Shown: positions 1-11,549 of the stretch, piece by piece
Layout: each line of letters opens with the position of its first letter
Numbering within the stretch: the stretch's first letter is position 1
Assembly (NCBI GenBank): GCA_016794525.1
Contig: JAEUJY010000155.1
Coordinates: 86,995 to 150,994 of the forward strand
Origin: Myxococcales bacterium
Lineage (GTDB): Bacteria > Myxococcota_A > Polyangia > Haliangiales > Haliangiaceae
Length of the DNA: 64,000 bases
Direction of reading: 5' to 3'
Notes under the pieces: model-generated
The model's database searches: none
Told to the model about the DNA's origin: nothing
What the model saw: the letters and a program-made list of their open reading frames with translations, nothing else
Made by a program: the position numbers and the translations under genes

Positions 1-411
1 AACCCGACCGACAAGAACCTGGCGTTCTACCGCCAGCCGATGACGATGAACGTCTACCCGGTGGGCGTGAACCTCGGCTTCGGCAACACCGGCCTGTTCA
101 CCCAGTGCGTGAACGGCGGCACCGGCTGCGCGTTCAGCGCGGTGCCGGGCACGATCACCAGCTGCATGAGCACGGCGCAGCTGGCCGGCACCGGCCTCGA
201 CACCTCGAGCCCCGGCGACTGCGACGCCAACAGCGTCCAGGGCGGCGCCACCGGCTGGCTGCAGACCAGCGGCAACGTGGTCGGCGGCGAGGTCATCACG
301 CTGCGCATCGCGATCTGGGACACCAGCGACCACGTGCTCGACTCGCTGGTCGCGCTGGACAACTTCCAGTGGTCGGTCGACGTCACCGACCCCGGCACGA
401 TCCCCGATTGA
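1..411 (+). CDS. C-terminal part of a secreted choice-of-anchor-L-like protein (5' truncated)
   Basis: The reading frame is open from the first base, so the start lies upstream of the window; the first Met at position 40 is internal. The visible 136 residues are rich in Gly, Thr, Asn and paired Cys, as in exported proteins. They end in a segment with LRIAIWDTSDHVLDS followed by LDNFQWS. That ending resembles the close of the choice-of-anchor L domain found in myxobacterial surface proteins, where a phrase of the type 'ItlrFaiwDtgD..yDS.VLlDnF' is typical. No lipobox or sorting tail is visible in this part. The family call is from memory of the motif and is moderate. A short hairpin follows the stop. 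Confidence 0.6.
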   Translation, partial: NPTDKNLAFYRQPMTMNVYPVGVNLGFGNTGLFTQCVNGGTGCAFSAVPGTITSCMSTAQLAGTGLDTSSPGDCDANSVQGGATGWLQTSGNVVGGEVITLRIAIWDTSDHVLDSLVALDNFQWSVDVTDPGTIPD

Positions 412-412
412 G

Positions 413-425
413 CCCCTCGGAGGGG
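413..425 (+). terminator. Short hairpin after the first gene
   Basis: CCCCT and AGGGG pair around a CGG loop directly after the stop codon, and TTGT follows. The stem is short, so this is a weak intrinsic-terminator candidate. Confidence 0.35.
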
Positions 426-559
426 TTGTCGACAAACCCGCCCCCACCCACAACGCGGATCGGCGTGCGACACCGGGTTGCGGCGGCGGGTCGCGGCGGG
501 GCCAAGGGCGGTCAGGCGGGCGGTTAGATCGGCGGCGGGGGTGGCGCGTCGGGACAGGG

Positions 560-1345
560 ATGTTCGACCGCATCGCCGCGCACACCAAGTCGCCTCGCTG
601 GAAGACCGCGCTCATCATCGGGACCGCCGCCGGCCACGCCGCGGTGCTGTCGGCCCTGGTGGTGGTCGCGTTCTGGAAGATCGACCCGCTGCCGGTCACC
701 GACCACGCCGCGGTCAAGCTGGGCCCGAGCATCCCCAAGGACGAGGCCGGCGGACCGCCGCCGGGCGCCCGGCTCAAGGTCCAGCGGGCCGCGGTGGCGC
801 CCAAGATCAAGCCGGCGGTGCCCGTGCAGCCGACGAAGGTCGAGCCGCCGGATCCGACCAAGGTGGTCGCGATCGGGCCCGCCGGCGGTGACGGGCCGCT
901 GGGCGGCGACGGCACCAACCCCGGCGGCGACCCGACCTCGGAGCTGACCGGCACCGGCACCTGCGCGACGCCGCCGTGCCGGGAGCCCGAGCCGCCCAAG
1001 GCCAAGGACCCGCCCAAGGAGACCACCACGCGGGTCGAGATCGTGCCGCCGACCGTCGCCGCCGGGCTGCGGCTGTCGGGCAACGACGCGCTCTACCCGT
1101 CGGATCCGGTGCGCCTGGCGATGGTGCGCGACGGTCGCGACCAGGTGCGCGGCACGGTCAAGCTGTGCGTGACCCGGGGCGGCCGCGTCGACAGCGTCGA
1201 CGTGATCCAGTCGACCGGCTACGACGCCTACGACGCCGAGCTGGCGCGCGCGATGCGCGGGTGGACGTTCCGGCCGTACCTGGTCAACGGCGAGGCGGCG
1301 CCGATGTGCACGGTCAAGGTCGTGTTGTTCCGGCTGAAGCGCTGA
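560..1345 (+). CDS. TonB-like energy transducer / AgmX-type protein
   Basis: 261 residues. The N-terminus has a short cytoplasmic part and one membrane segment (about residues 15-37, KTALIIGTAAGHAAVLSALV). A Pro/Gly/Lys-rich spacer follows (about 45-160). The C-terminal domain (about 175-261) contains the TonB-type sequence GTVKLCVTRGGRVDSVDVIQ and WTFRPYLVNG. In this family the C-terminal domain sits in the periplasm and transmits force or binds a partner. No ExbB/ExbD genes lie nearby, so the partner is unknown. The domain has Cys at its edges (LCV, MCTVKV), common in myxobacterial versions. ATG 560 follows a GGGACAGGG purine stretch. A role in a gliding or secretion complex, rather than iron uptake, is equally possible. 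Confidence 0.7.
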   Translation: MFDRIAAHTKSPRWKTALIIGTAAGHAAVLSALVVVAFWKIDPLPVTDHAAVKLGPSIPKDEAGGPPPGARLKVQRAAVAPKIKPAVPVQPTKVEPPDPTKVVAIGPAGGDGPLGGDGTNPGGDPTSELTGTGTCATPPCREPEPPKAKDPPKETTTRVEIVPPTVAAGLRLSGNDALYPSDPVRLAMVRDGRDQVRGTVKLCVTRGGRVDSVDVIQSTGYDAYDAELARAMRGWTFRPYLVNGEAAPMCTVKVVLFRLKR

Positions 1346-1388
1346 TCGCGGCGGGCGCGACCGGGGGCGCTGGTATAACGGCGCCGCC

Positions 1389-4187
<2,799 letters not shown>

Positions 4188-4196
4188 CGCGCGGGC

Positions 4197-4571
4197 TCAC
4201 GGCGCCGACGGCGTCGCCGCCAGGGCGGGCCCGCCAGGGGGAGGCGCCTCGACCCACGCGACGCAGATCGCGGTGCCGGTGGTGCCGGTGGTGCCGGTCG
4301 CGGTGGGCGAGGTGACGACGATCAGCGCGTCGCACCCGAGCTGGCCGGCCCTGGCGCGGACGGCGTCGAGGTCGCTCCACGTTCCGAGGCTGGCCACCTC
4401 GACGTACGGCCGGGACGGGCGTCGCGACGTGTACATCTCGACCTCGGCGGCGGGGCGGGCCGGCATCGGGTGCGGCGCCGGGTTCAACGGCACGACGTGG
4501 ATCGGCTGGCACGCGGCGAGGGTGGCGAGGGCGGCGAACGCGAAGAGCGGCGGGGCGAGCACGAGGCGCAT
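4197..4571 (-). CDS. Small lipoprotein with a GCDALIV motif
   Basis: 124 residues. It has a lipoprotein signal with Cys at residue 21 (ATLAAC). The body contains YVEVASLGTWSDLDAVRARA and GCDALIVV, a pattern seen in small envelope lipoproteins of the DUF4156/RcsF-like kind, where a short alpha/beta fold ends in 'lGadALiv'. A Thr-Gly repeat (TGTTGTTGT) and a Pro-rich tail follow. The family link is a resemblance only. The gene converges with the M16 peptidase gene, with 9 nt between stops. The start is the only one giving a proper signal peptide. Confidence 0.6.
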   Translation of the reverse strand: MRLVLAPPLFAFAALATLAACQPIHVVPLNPAPHPMPARPAAEVEMYTSRRPSRPYVEVASLGTWSDLDAVRARAGQLGCDALIVVTSPTATGTTGTTGTAICVAWVEAPPPGGPALAATPSAP

Positions 4572-4642
4572 GCCAGGTAGCGCCGGCCGCGCCCGGGATG
4601 TGACACGCGATCGATCGCGCGCCGCGCCGCGCCGCGCCGCGA

Positions 4643-6271
4643 TCAGGCGTTGCGGATGGCGCGCTTGAGCGCCTTGCCGGTCGCCACGCCGGTGAACGCG
4701 CCGCCCTCCATGAAGCCCTGGTAGTCGATCGACGTGTGCTCGCCGCAGAAGTACACGCCGCCCTGGGGCTCGCCCTCGTAGCCCGCGAACCGGACGTAGC
4801 TGCCGGGGCGGTAGTAGGCGTACGACGCGTTGAACAGCGGCGCCTTGTGCCAGATCGACTGCGTCGCCTTGCCGTTCCACGCCAGCCCGGGGAACACCGG
4901 CGCCAGCTGGCCCAGCCCGGCGGTGGCGTCGGCCCGCACCTGCGCGTTGGTCGCGGTCGCGAACGGCGTCGTCGTGCGCATCGCGTCGGTGACGCTGCCA
5001 CCCGAGTACAGGTTGAGGATGCCGGGCGTACCCGCCTGGCCGCGCGTGACGTCCCAGCTGCACTGGTAGCCGGTGTCGCTGTAGGTCGAGCCGTTGGCGA
5101 TGCCGGGCCACGGCCCGCTGCCGTTCCAGCCGCGGCTGTTGAACTGCAGCTGCAGCTTGCCGTTGTGGCCGCGGCCGAGGGTGGTGATCGCGTCGAGCTT
5201 GAGCGGATCGAACCCGGCCTGCGCGTAGTCGAACGTGTACGCGGCGAACGGCAGCGCCAGCACGACGTAGTCGAACGTGCGGTCGATGGTCTGGCTGCCG
5301 CGCTCGAAGGTGAGCTTGTAGCGGCCGCCGGCGGTCTCCTTGAGCTTGACCAGCTTCTCGCCGGTGACGACCCGATCGCCGAGGTAGGCGGCGATCGCCT
5401 CGGGCAGGCGCTGGTTGCCGCCGCGGATGTGGTAGCGCTCGTCGGACTCGCCGAACACCGCGATCGTGTGGTCGTACGGCTTGGGCTGGTAGGCGAGCAG
5501 GTACAGCAGGTTCAGGGACGACTGCTGGGTGGTGTCGGCGCCGTACTCGATCGCGTAGGCCAGGTCGAGCATCGCGCCGAGCGGGCTGCCGTGGCCGCCC
5601 GGGATGCGCGACTCGATCCAGTCGTAGACGCTGAGCGCGTCGAGCGTCGCGCCGGCCGCGGTGTACGCGTCCCAGGTGGTCGGGAACGGCGCCGCGCGCA
5701 GGTCGGCCTTGACCGCGTCGAAGATCGCGTCGAAGTCGGCGTTGGCCTGGGTCTTGGCGTAGTAGCCGCCGAGCACCCGGTAGACCTCGTCGGACCCGGC
5801 CGGCTGGGCCGTGAACAGATCGTCGATCGGCAGGCCGAAGCGCGCGGCCAGCGCCTGCACGGTGGCGTGGCCGGTGTCGATCAGCTCGCCGCCCCACTCG
5901 CTGATCTGGCCGGCGCTCCAGTAGCCGGTGCGGTTGGAGAACATCCGGCCGCCGACGCGCCCCGAGGCCTCGTAGACCGTCGACTCGACGCCCTTGTCGA
6001 GCAGCGTCAACGCGCAGCTGAGGCCGGCGATGCCGCCGCCGATGATCGCGACGGTCGGATCGGCCGCAGCGGCGCGGGCCCGCCCGGGGGCGGCCAGCAG
6101 CGCGGCGCCGGCCGCGGCGCCGGCCAGCACCTCGCGGCGCGACGGGCGCGGGCGGGCGGCGGCGCGATCGGCCAGCTCATCGACGGGGATGCCCTGGGCG
6201 CGGGCGCGGGTCAGATCGCGCCACAGCGTGCGGAGGGAAGACGCCAGTGGAGTACGAGCCATTCCGACCAT
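4643..6271 (-). CDS. Tat-exported flavin amine oxidase
   Basis: 542 residues. The N-terminus has a twin-Arg signal (SRREVLAGAAAG, about residues 43-54) ending near an Ala-rich cleavage site, so the folded flavoprotein is probably exported. The FAD-binding motif IIGGGIAGLSCAL and the GRVGGRMFS stretch follow, as in flavin monoamine oxidases. The C-terminal FAD-contact region reads GGVYFCGEHTS, then GFMEGGAFTG. The family oxidises primary amines or amino acids to aldehydes or keto acids with release of H2O2 and ammonia; the substrate cannot be told. The next gene downstream on the same strand is msrQ-like (about 50 nt from this start), but transcription runs from msrP/msrQ toward this gene, so it could be the last gene of that unit. 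Confidence 0.85.
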   Translation of the reverse strand: MVGMARTPLASSLRTLWRDLTRARAQGIPVDELADRAAARPRPSRREVLAGAAAGAALLAAPGRARAAAADPTVAIIGGGIAGLSCALTLLDKGVESTVYEASGRVGGRMFSNRTGYWSAGQISEWGGELIDTGHATVQALAARFGLPIDDLFTAQPAGSDEVYRVLGGYYAKTQANADFDAIFDAVKADLRAAPFPTTWDAYTAAGATLDALSVYDWIESRIPGGHGSPLGAMLDLAYAIEYGADTTQQSSLNLLYLLAYQPKPYDHTIAVFGESDERYHIRGGNQRLPEAIAAYLGDRVVTGEKLVKLKETAGGRYKLTFERGSQTIDRTFDYVVLALPFAAYTFDYAQAGFDPLKLDAITTLGRGHNGKLQLQFNSRGWNGSGPWPGIANGSTYSDTGYQCSWDVTRGQAGTPGILNLYSGGSVTDAMRTTTPFATATNAQVRADATAGLGQLAPVFPGLAWNGKATQSIWHKAPLFNASYAYYRPGSYVRFAGYEGEPQGGVYFCGEHTSIDYQGFMEGGAFTGVATGKALKRAIRNA

Positions 6272-6318
6272 CCTACGAAAACGTCGTGGCCTGCGGCTAG
6301 CCCGAATGCGGGTAGCGA

Positions 6319-8040
6319 TCAGGCATCGACGACGATCTCGCTGACCGGGTGCGCCTGGCAGGCGAGGATGTAGCCGTCGGTCCGCTCACGTGCGCTGAGG
6401 GCGGACACCGCGCCCATCCGGACCTCGCCGCGCACGACCTTGGTCTTGCACTGCCCGCAGATGCCGGCGCGGCACTCGGACGGCAGGTCGACGCCGCAGG
6501 CCTCGGCCGCGTCGAGCACGGTCAGGCCGCTGGCGCGCTTGCCCGAGCGCGCGAACGCGACGTCGCCGCCGACCGCGTCGACCAGCGGCGGGGCGCCGGC
6601 GGCGAACGCCTCGGTGTGGATCGCCGCGGCGGGCACGCCGAGGCCGACGAGCGCGGTCGTGACGGCGGCCATCATCGGCGCGGGGCCGCACATGTAGATC
6701 GGCGCGGTCGCCAGGCCGGGCACCGCGGCGAGGATCGCGCGGTCGATGTGGCCGCGCGCGCCGGGCCACGCCGGGGCGACGTCGGGGGAGGACGCGACCC
6801 GGGTGACGTGCAGCGTCGGGAACCGGGCCTCGAGGTAGGCGAGCTCCTCGGCGAAGACCACGTCGCGCGCGGTGCGCACGCCGTAGAGCAGATCGATCCG
6901 GCCCGGCCACGCGCGGTCGGTCAGCGACCGCAGCATCGCCATCACCGGCGTGATGCCGACGCCGCCAGCGATCAGGACGACGTGATCGGCGCCGGCGCCG
7001 TCGAAGACGAAGTCGCCGTGGGGGCCGCGGACCGACACCAGCGCGCCCTCGACCAGCGTCGCGTGGACGTGCCTCGAGCCGCCGCGGCCGCCGTCCTGGC
7101 GCTTGACGGTGATCTCGATCGCGCCGGCCCGGGTCGGCGACGAGGCGATCGTGTACGAGCGGAAGACGCGCTGGCCGTCGATGGTCAGCTCGAGCGTCAG
7201 GTACTGGCCGGGGCGGTGGGTGAACGGCGGCGGCCCGCCGTCGGGCGCGACCAGGCGGAACGTGCGCACGTCGGGGCTCTCGTCGAACACCCGCGCGACC
7301 TTGAGCGTGCCGCGCCACGCCTTGCCGGGGGCCGGCGTCGTCGCCGCCGCCGCGGTCGCGCTCGCGCGGCGGGCCTTGGCGCGCAGGTCGAGGTAGTGGC
7401 CGACCATGCGCAGGAGCAAGAGGCCGCCGAGCACGACTGCGAACGCCCGCGGCTGCCGGGTGTCGGCCTTGACCAGGAGGTAGTAGTGGACGACGCCGCC
7501 GATCGCCGCGGCGTAGGCCAGGCGGTGCAGCGCCTTCCACCGGCGCGGCCCCAGCCGGCTGATCATCCGATCGGTCGACGTGATCGCCAGCGGCACCATC
7601 GCCAGGAGCGCGCCCATGCCGACCTGCAGGTAGCGGCGCTCGAACACCTCGTCGATCGTCGAGCCGACGCTGCGATCGCGATCGAACCAGAAGAAGATCG
7701 CGAAGTGCAGCGCGATGTAGCCGAAGCCGAGCAGGCCCAGCGGCCGCCGCGCCGCGACCAGCGTCGCCGCCCCGGTCAGCCGGCGCAGCGGCGTGATCGC
7801 CAGCGACGCCACCAGGCACACCAGCCCGAGCAGGCCGGTGGTGCGGATGGCGTAGTTGACGGCGTTGACGCCGAGCTGGCCGCGGTAGGTGTCCCAGGCC
7901 AGCACCGCCAGCGGCGTCAGCCCGCACAGCCAGGCGAAGCGGCGCGCGAAGCTGGCGTCGAAGGTCGGCGGCGCGGGCGCGGCGGGCGCGGCGGGCGCGG
8001 GCAGCGGGGCGGCGGTCGCGGTGGCGCTAGAAGTCGGCAC
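6319..8040 (-). CDS. msrQ: MsrQ-like heme membrane subunit fused to FAD/NAD and 2Fe-2S reductase domains
   Basis: 573 residues. Residues about 35-220 form a ferric-reductase-type multi-helix membrane domain with heme-ligand candidates His112, His172 and His185, in the order seen in MsrQ. Residues about 240-470 are a ferredoxin-NADP reductase module: flavin motif RSYTIAS (294-300), nucleotide motif GGVGITP (359-365) and GPAPMM (about 452-457). Residues about 490-573 are a plant-type 2Fe-2S ferredoxin domain with Cys523, Cys528, Cys531 and Cys561. The start overlaps the end of msrP by 14 nt, so translation is probably coupled. In the best-known system MsrQ is about 200 residues and takes electrons from a separate flavin reductase; here the input module is built in. 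The membrane part could also serve another acceptor, but the neighbour argues for MsrP. Confidence 0.85.
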   Translation of the reverse strand: MPTSSATATAAPLPAPAAPAAPAPPTFDASFARRFAWLCGLTPLAVLAWDTYRGQLGVNAVNYAIRTTGLLGLVCLVASLAITPLRRLTGAATLVAARRPLGLLGFGYIALHFAIFFWFDRDRSVGSTIDEVFERRYLQVGMGALLAMVPLAITSTDRMISRLGPRRWKALHRLAYAAAIGGVVHYYLLVKADTRQPRAFAVVLGGLLLLRMVGHYLDLRAKARRASATAAAATTPAPGKAWRGTLKVARVFDESPDVRTFRLVAPDGGPPPFTHRPGQYLTLELTIDGQRVFRSYTIASSPTRAGAIEITVKRQDGGRGGSRHVHATLVEGALVSVRGPHGDFVFDGAGADHVVLIAGGVGITPVMAMLRSLTDRAWPGRIDLLYGVRTARDVVFAEELAYLEARFPTLHVTRVASSPDVAPAWPGARGHIDRAILAAVPGLATAPIYMCGPAPMMAAVTTALVGLGVPAAAIHTEAFAAGAPPLVDAVGGDVAFARSGKRASGLTVLDAAEACGVDLPSECRAGICGQCKTKVVRGEVRMGAVSALSARERTDGYILACQAHPVSEIVVDA

Positions 8041-8995
8041 GCAGATCCATCCCGGTGTAGAGGCTCGCGACCTGATCGGCGTAGCCGTTGAAGGGCAGGG
8101 TCTTGCGGCGCCCGGACTCGCCGATGCGCTGCTCGGTGGCCTGGCTCCACCGCGGGTGCGGCACCGCCGGGTTGACGTTGGCGTAGAAGCCGTACTCGTC
8201 GGGGGCCGAGCGGTTCCAGGTGGTCGGCGGCATGCCGGCGGTCAGCGTGATCTTGACGATCGACTTCACGCCCTTGAAGCCGTACTTCCACGGCACCACC
8301 AGCCGCACCGGCGCGCCGTCCTGCGGCGGCAGATCGCGGCCGTACAGGCCGGTGGCCAGCAGCGTCAGCGGGTGCATCGCCTCGTCCATGCGCAGGCCCT
8401 CGCGGTAGGGCCAGTCGAGCACGTCGGTCTTCTGCCCCGGCATCCGCGCCGGGTCGTACAGCGTCTCGAACGCCACGAAGCGCGCGTCGCCGAGCGGCTC
8501 GACGGCGGCGAGCAGCTTGGCGAGCGAGAAGCCGACCCACGGGATCACCATCGACCACGCCTCGACGCAGCGCATCCGGTAGACCCGCTCCTCGAGCGGC
8601 GCCAGCGCGCGCAGCGTGTCGAGATCGAACGTGCGCGGCTTGCCGACCAGGCCGCCGACCTCGACGGTCCAGCCGCGGGTGTCGAAGCCGGCGGCGGCGG
8701 CGGCGACGCCGTCCTTGTTGGTCGTGAACTCGTAGAAGTTGTTGTAGTTGGCGACGGCGGTGAGCGGCGTCATCGCCTCGTCGACGCGGAAGCCGCTGGG
8801 GTCGCCGGCGACGGGCGCGGCCCGGACCCCGGCGATCAGCGGGGTGTCGACGCCGCGCAGCGACACGCCGTTGACGCGCCGGTACAGCGCCGCGGTGGCG
8901 ACCGCGCCGGCGGCCAGCGCGCCGCCGCGCAAGAACGCGCGGCGGTTCCAGTACACCGCGGGGGGAGTGATCTCGGACGGGTGGGGGTCGCTCAT
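8027..8995 (-). CDS. msrP: MsrP, periplasmic methionine sulfoxide reductase catalytic subunit
   Basis: 322 residues, close to the usual length. It has a Tat signal with Arg18-Arg19 in NRRAFLRGG. The molybdopterin-binding sulfite-oxidase fold is marked by [18 protein letters not shown], in which Cys143 is the expected molybdenum ligand. The C-terminal part carries [15 protein letters not shown] and the [17 protein letters not shown] segment typical of the MsrP (YedY) family. The enzyme reduces methionine sulfoxide in oxidised envelope proteins, using electrons passed through MsrQ. It is the first gene of a two-gene unit and overlaps msrQ by 14 nt. The stress-responsive regulators known for this system in other bacteria are not visible here. 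Confidence 0.93.
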   Translation of the reverse strand: MSDPHPSEITPPAVYWNRRAFLRGGALAAGAVATAALYRRVNGVSLRGVDTPLIAGVRAAPVAGDPSGFRVDEAMTPLTAVANYNNFYEFTTNKDGVAAAAAGFDTRGWTVEVGGLVGKPRTFDLDTLRALAPLEERVYRMRCVEAWSMVIPWVGFSLAKLLAAVEPLGDARFVAFETLYDPARMPGQKTDVLDWPYREGLRMDEAMHPLTLLATGLYGRDLPPQDGAPVRLVVPWKYGFKGVKSIVKITLTAGMPPTTWNRSAPDEYGFYANVNPAVPHPRWSQATEQRIGESGRRKTLPFNGYADQVASLYTGMDLRADF

Positions 8996-9080
8996 CGCCT
9001 CGGGCGATCGTACGCCGGCCGCGCCCGTTGGTTACGGGGCGATCGCCGCCGGCGGCTGGCCCGACCGGCCGGGTCGTCGG

Positions 9081-9863
9081 TCACGGCGTCAGCGCGAACA
9101 CCTCGGCGGCGATCGGGACGTCGACCTCGACGGCCGTGAGGGTCAGCTCGGTCGAGGGGCCGGCGCCGGCGTTGGTGATCCGGCGCGCGACCTGGAGGCC
9201 GTCGACGGCCTGGTAGTCGGCGGCGTCCTCGTGGCCGCGCGCGTCGTCGCCCAGCGGCACCAGCCGGACGATCGCGTGGGTCGTGGGGTCGAGCAGCACG
9301 CGCACCCGGGGCTCGCCGGCGCGCCGCACCGTGAACGCGTCGCAGGTGGTGTCGCCGACGACCTCGGTGCCGGCGTCGCCGACGCTGGCGTCGGCCGCCA
9401 GCGCGTTGCGCAGGACCAGGTCGCGGTCGCGCCACAGGCTCGCGACCAGCGGATCGGCGGCCACGCCCTCGACCGGCCGGACCTGCGCGCCGTTCCGCTG
9501 CACGGCCTCGTCGCCGGCGATGATCACCGAGATCGTCTTGCCGTCGACGGTGACGTCGGTGCGCTGGCGATCGGGGGCGACCAGCCAGCGCTCGAACGCG
9601 CCCTCGACCTGGAAGTCGGCGGCGACCAGGCGGATCGTGCCGGTGGCGTGCAGCGAGCGCAGCGCGGTCAGGCGGGCGCGGCCGCCCTTGGCCTCGATCG
9701 CCAGGTCGAGCAGCCGGGTCGCGGCGCGGTCGGCGCTGGCGGGGGTGACGGTGGCGGCGGGGTGGTTGTCGACCAGCGGCGTGGCCGGCGGTGGCGTCGC
9801 GGTGGCCGCGCACCCGCTGGCGCAGGCGAACAGCGTGACGACGACGAGCGGTGGTGGGCGCAT
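9081..9863 (-). CDS. Lipoprotein with a LolA-like domain
   Basis: 260 residues. The start at 9863 gives a lipoprotein signal with Cys18 as the likely lipid-modified residue (ACASGC; Cys14 is an alternative). After a Pro/Thr linker the sequence runs LLDLAIEAKGGRARLTALRS, HATGTIRL and later the strand-rich RRAGEPRVRVLLDPTTHAIV. This 'A..AkGG...l..l.s....G' opening is typical of outer-membrane-lipoprotein-sorting-like folds and of the domain often fused to M16 peptidases. The function is unknown; binding a hydrophobic ligand or lipoprotein is a family-based guess. The gene lies 85 nt upstream of msrP on the same strand and diverges from the 9949 flavoprotein gene. Confidence 0.65.
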   Translation of the reverse strand: MRPPPLVVVTLFACASGCAATATPPPATPLVDNHPAATVTPASADRAATRLLDLAIEAKGGRARLTALRSLHATGTIRLVAADFQVEGAFERWLVAPDRQRTDVTVDGKTISVIIAGDEAVQRNGAQVRPVEGVAADPLVASLWRDRDLVLRNALAADASVGDAGTEVVGDTTCDAFTVRRAGEPRVRVLLDPTTHAIVRLVPLGDDARGHEDAADYQAVDGLQVARRITNAGAGPSTELTLTAVEVDVPIAAEVFALTP

Positions 9864-9948
9864 CGCCGGAGAGACTGGCACGCCGGTGGCGCGGTTGCTT
9901 GCGCCGCCGCTCCCGCGGCGGCCGGCGCCGTGTGAAGGTCGGGGCCGG

Positions 9949-11541
9949 ATGAGCGACGCGCACCGGTTCGACGTGATCGTGATCGGCGGCGGCCACAACG
10001 GCCTGACCGCGGCGGGCCTGCTGGCGAAGCGCGGGCGGCGGGTGGTGGTGCTCGAGCGCCGCGACGTCGTCGGCGGCGCGGCGATCACCGAGACGCCGTG
10101 GGGGCCGGCCTACAAGGTGACCGCGCTCTCCTACGTGGTGAGCCTGCTGCCGCCGACGATCATCGAGGAGCTGGCGCTGCCGCGGTTCGGCTACATGGTC
10201 TACCCGCAGCACGGCTACTTCGCGCCGCGCGCCGACGGCCGCTACCTGATGCTGCCCGAGGATCGCGCCCGCCGCGCCGCCGAGGTCGGCAAGTTCGAGC
10301 CGGCCGACGTCGCCGCGCTCGAGGCGTGGGACGCGTGGCTGGGCCGGCTGGCGGCGGTGCTGGGGCCGCTGCTCACGACGGTGCCGCCGCGGATCGGCTC
10401 GCGCCACCCGCGCGAGCTGTGGCGGCAGCTGGCGCTGGCGTGGAAGCTGCGCCGGCTCGACGCCACCGGCGTCGCCGACGTGACCCGGCTGATGACGATG
10501 AGCGTCGCCGACCTGCTCGACGACAGCTTCGCGTCGCCGGCGCTCAAGGGCGTGCTGGCGGTGTCGGGCATCATCGGCACCTGGGCCGGGCCGCGCTCGC
10601 CGGGCACCGCCTACGTGATGGCGCACCACAAGATGGGCGACGTCGGCCTCGGCCAGCAGGGCGCGTGGGGCTTCCCCGCGGGCGGCATGGGCGGCGTGAC
10701 CCAGGCGCTGGCGGCGGCGGCGCGCGCCGCCGGCGTGACGATCGTGACCGAGGCCGAGGTGGCGCGGATCGAGGTCGACGACGGCGCGGTCACCGGCGTC
10801 GCGCTGGCCGACGGCCGGGCCTACCAGGCGCCGGTGGTGATCGCCACGACCCACCCGCAGCGCACGTTCCTCGAGCACCTCGATCCGGCGGCGCTGCCGG
10901 CCGACTTCGTCGCCGCGATCCGGCGGTGGAAGTCGCGGTCGGGCGTCGTCAAGGTCAACCTCGCGCTCGACCGGCTGCCCGAGTTCGCGTGCAAGCCCGG
11001 CGTCGATCCCGAGGTCCACGGCGGGACGATCGTGCTGGCCGACGACGTCGACGAGATCGAGGCGGCGTTCCAGGACGCGGCGGCCGGGCGGCCGGCGGCG
11101 CGGCCGTTCGCCGACGTGTGCATCCCGTCGGTGTTCGACCCGACGCTGGCGCCGCCGGGCCACCACGTCATGTCGATGTTCACGCAGTGGGTGCCGCACG
11201 GCTTCGCCGACGCTCCCCACGCCGCCGACCTCGACGCCTACGCCGACCGGCTGATCGCGCGGGTCGAGGCGCTGGCGCCGGGCTTCACCGCGTCGATCCG
11301 GCACCGCCAGATCATCGGGCCGCACGCGATGGCGACGACCTACGGCCTGGCCGGCGGCAACATCTTCCACGGCGAGCTGTCGGCGAGCCAGCTGTTCCAC
11401 ATGCGGCCGGCGCCGGGCTTCGCCGACTACACGACGCCGGTGCGCGGGCTCTACCAGGCGTCGTCGGCGACCCACGGCGGCGGCGGCGTCACCGGCATCC
11501 CGGCGCTGCAGGTGGTGCGGCGGATCGCCGGCGCGCGGTAG
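9949..11541 (+). CDS. NAD(P)/FAD-dependent oxidoreductase, phytoene-desaturase/PYROXD2 type
   Basis: 530 residues. The start at ATG 9949 places the FAD dinucleotide motif correctly (FDVIVIGGGHNGLTAAGLL, about residues 7-25), followed by VVVLERRDVVGGAA. Near the C-terminus the protein has GLYQASSATHGGGGVTGIPA, the late FAD contact of carotenoid-desaturase-related enzymes. The overall pattern (YVVSLLPP, HHKMGDVG, GGMGGVTQAL) matches the PYROXD2-like branch rather than true phytoene desaturases, and no carotenoid genes are nearby. The substrate is unknown. The reading frame stays open far upstream, but no other start fits the Rossmann fold. The next gene begins 8 nt downstream, so an operon with the nucleotidyltransferases is likely. 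Confidence 0.82.
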   Translation: MSDAHRFDVIVIGGGHNGLTAAGLLAKRGRRVVVLERRDVVGGAAITETPWGPAYKVTALSYVVSLLPPTIIEELALPRFGYMVYPQHGYFAPRADGRYLMLPEDRARRAAEVGKFEPADVAALEAWDAWLGRLAAVLGPLLTTVPPRIGSRHPRELWRQLALAWKLRRLDATGVADVTRLMTMSVADLLDDSFASPALKGVLAVSGIIGTWAGPRSPGTAYVMAHHKMGDVGLGQQGAWGFPAGGMGGVTQALAAAARAAGVTIVTEAEVARIEVDDGAVTGVALADGRAYQAPVVIATTHPQRTFLEHLDPAALPADFVAAIRRWKSRSGVVKVNLALDRLPEFACKPGVDPEVHGGTIVLADDVDEIEAAFQDAAAGRPAARPFADVCIPSVFDPTLAPPGHHVMSMFTQWVPHGFADAPHAADLDAYADRLIARVEALAPGFTASIRHRQIIGPHAMATTYGLAGGNIFHGELSASQLFHMRPAPGFADYTTPVRGLYQASSATHGGGGVTGIPALQVVRRIAGAR

Positions 11542-11549
11542 CATCGGCC

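Noticed and set aside
9283..9948. N-terminal extension of the PYROXD2-like protein.
   Set aside because: The extension overlaps the divergent lipoprotein gene and lacks domains; the FAD motif sits correctly from ATG 9949.
9949..11541. Phytoene desaturase in carotenoid synthesis.
   Set aside because: No crt genes are near, and the motifs fit the PYROXD2-like branch better.
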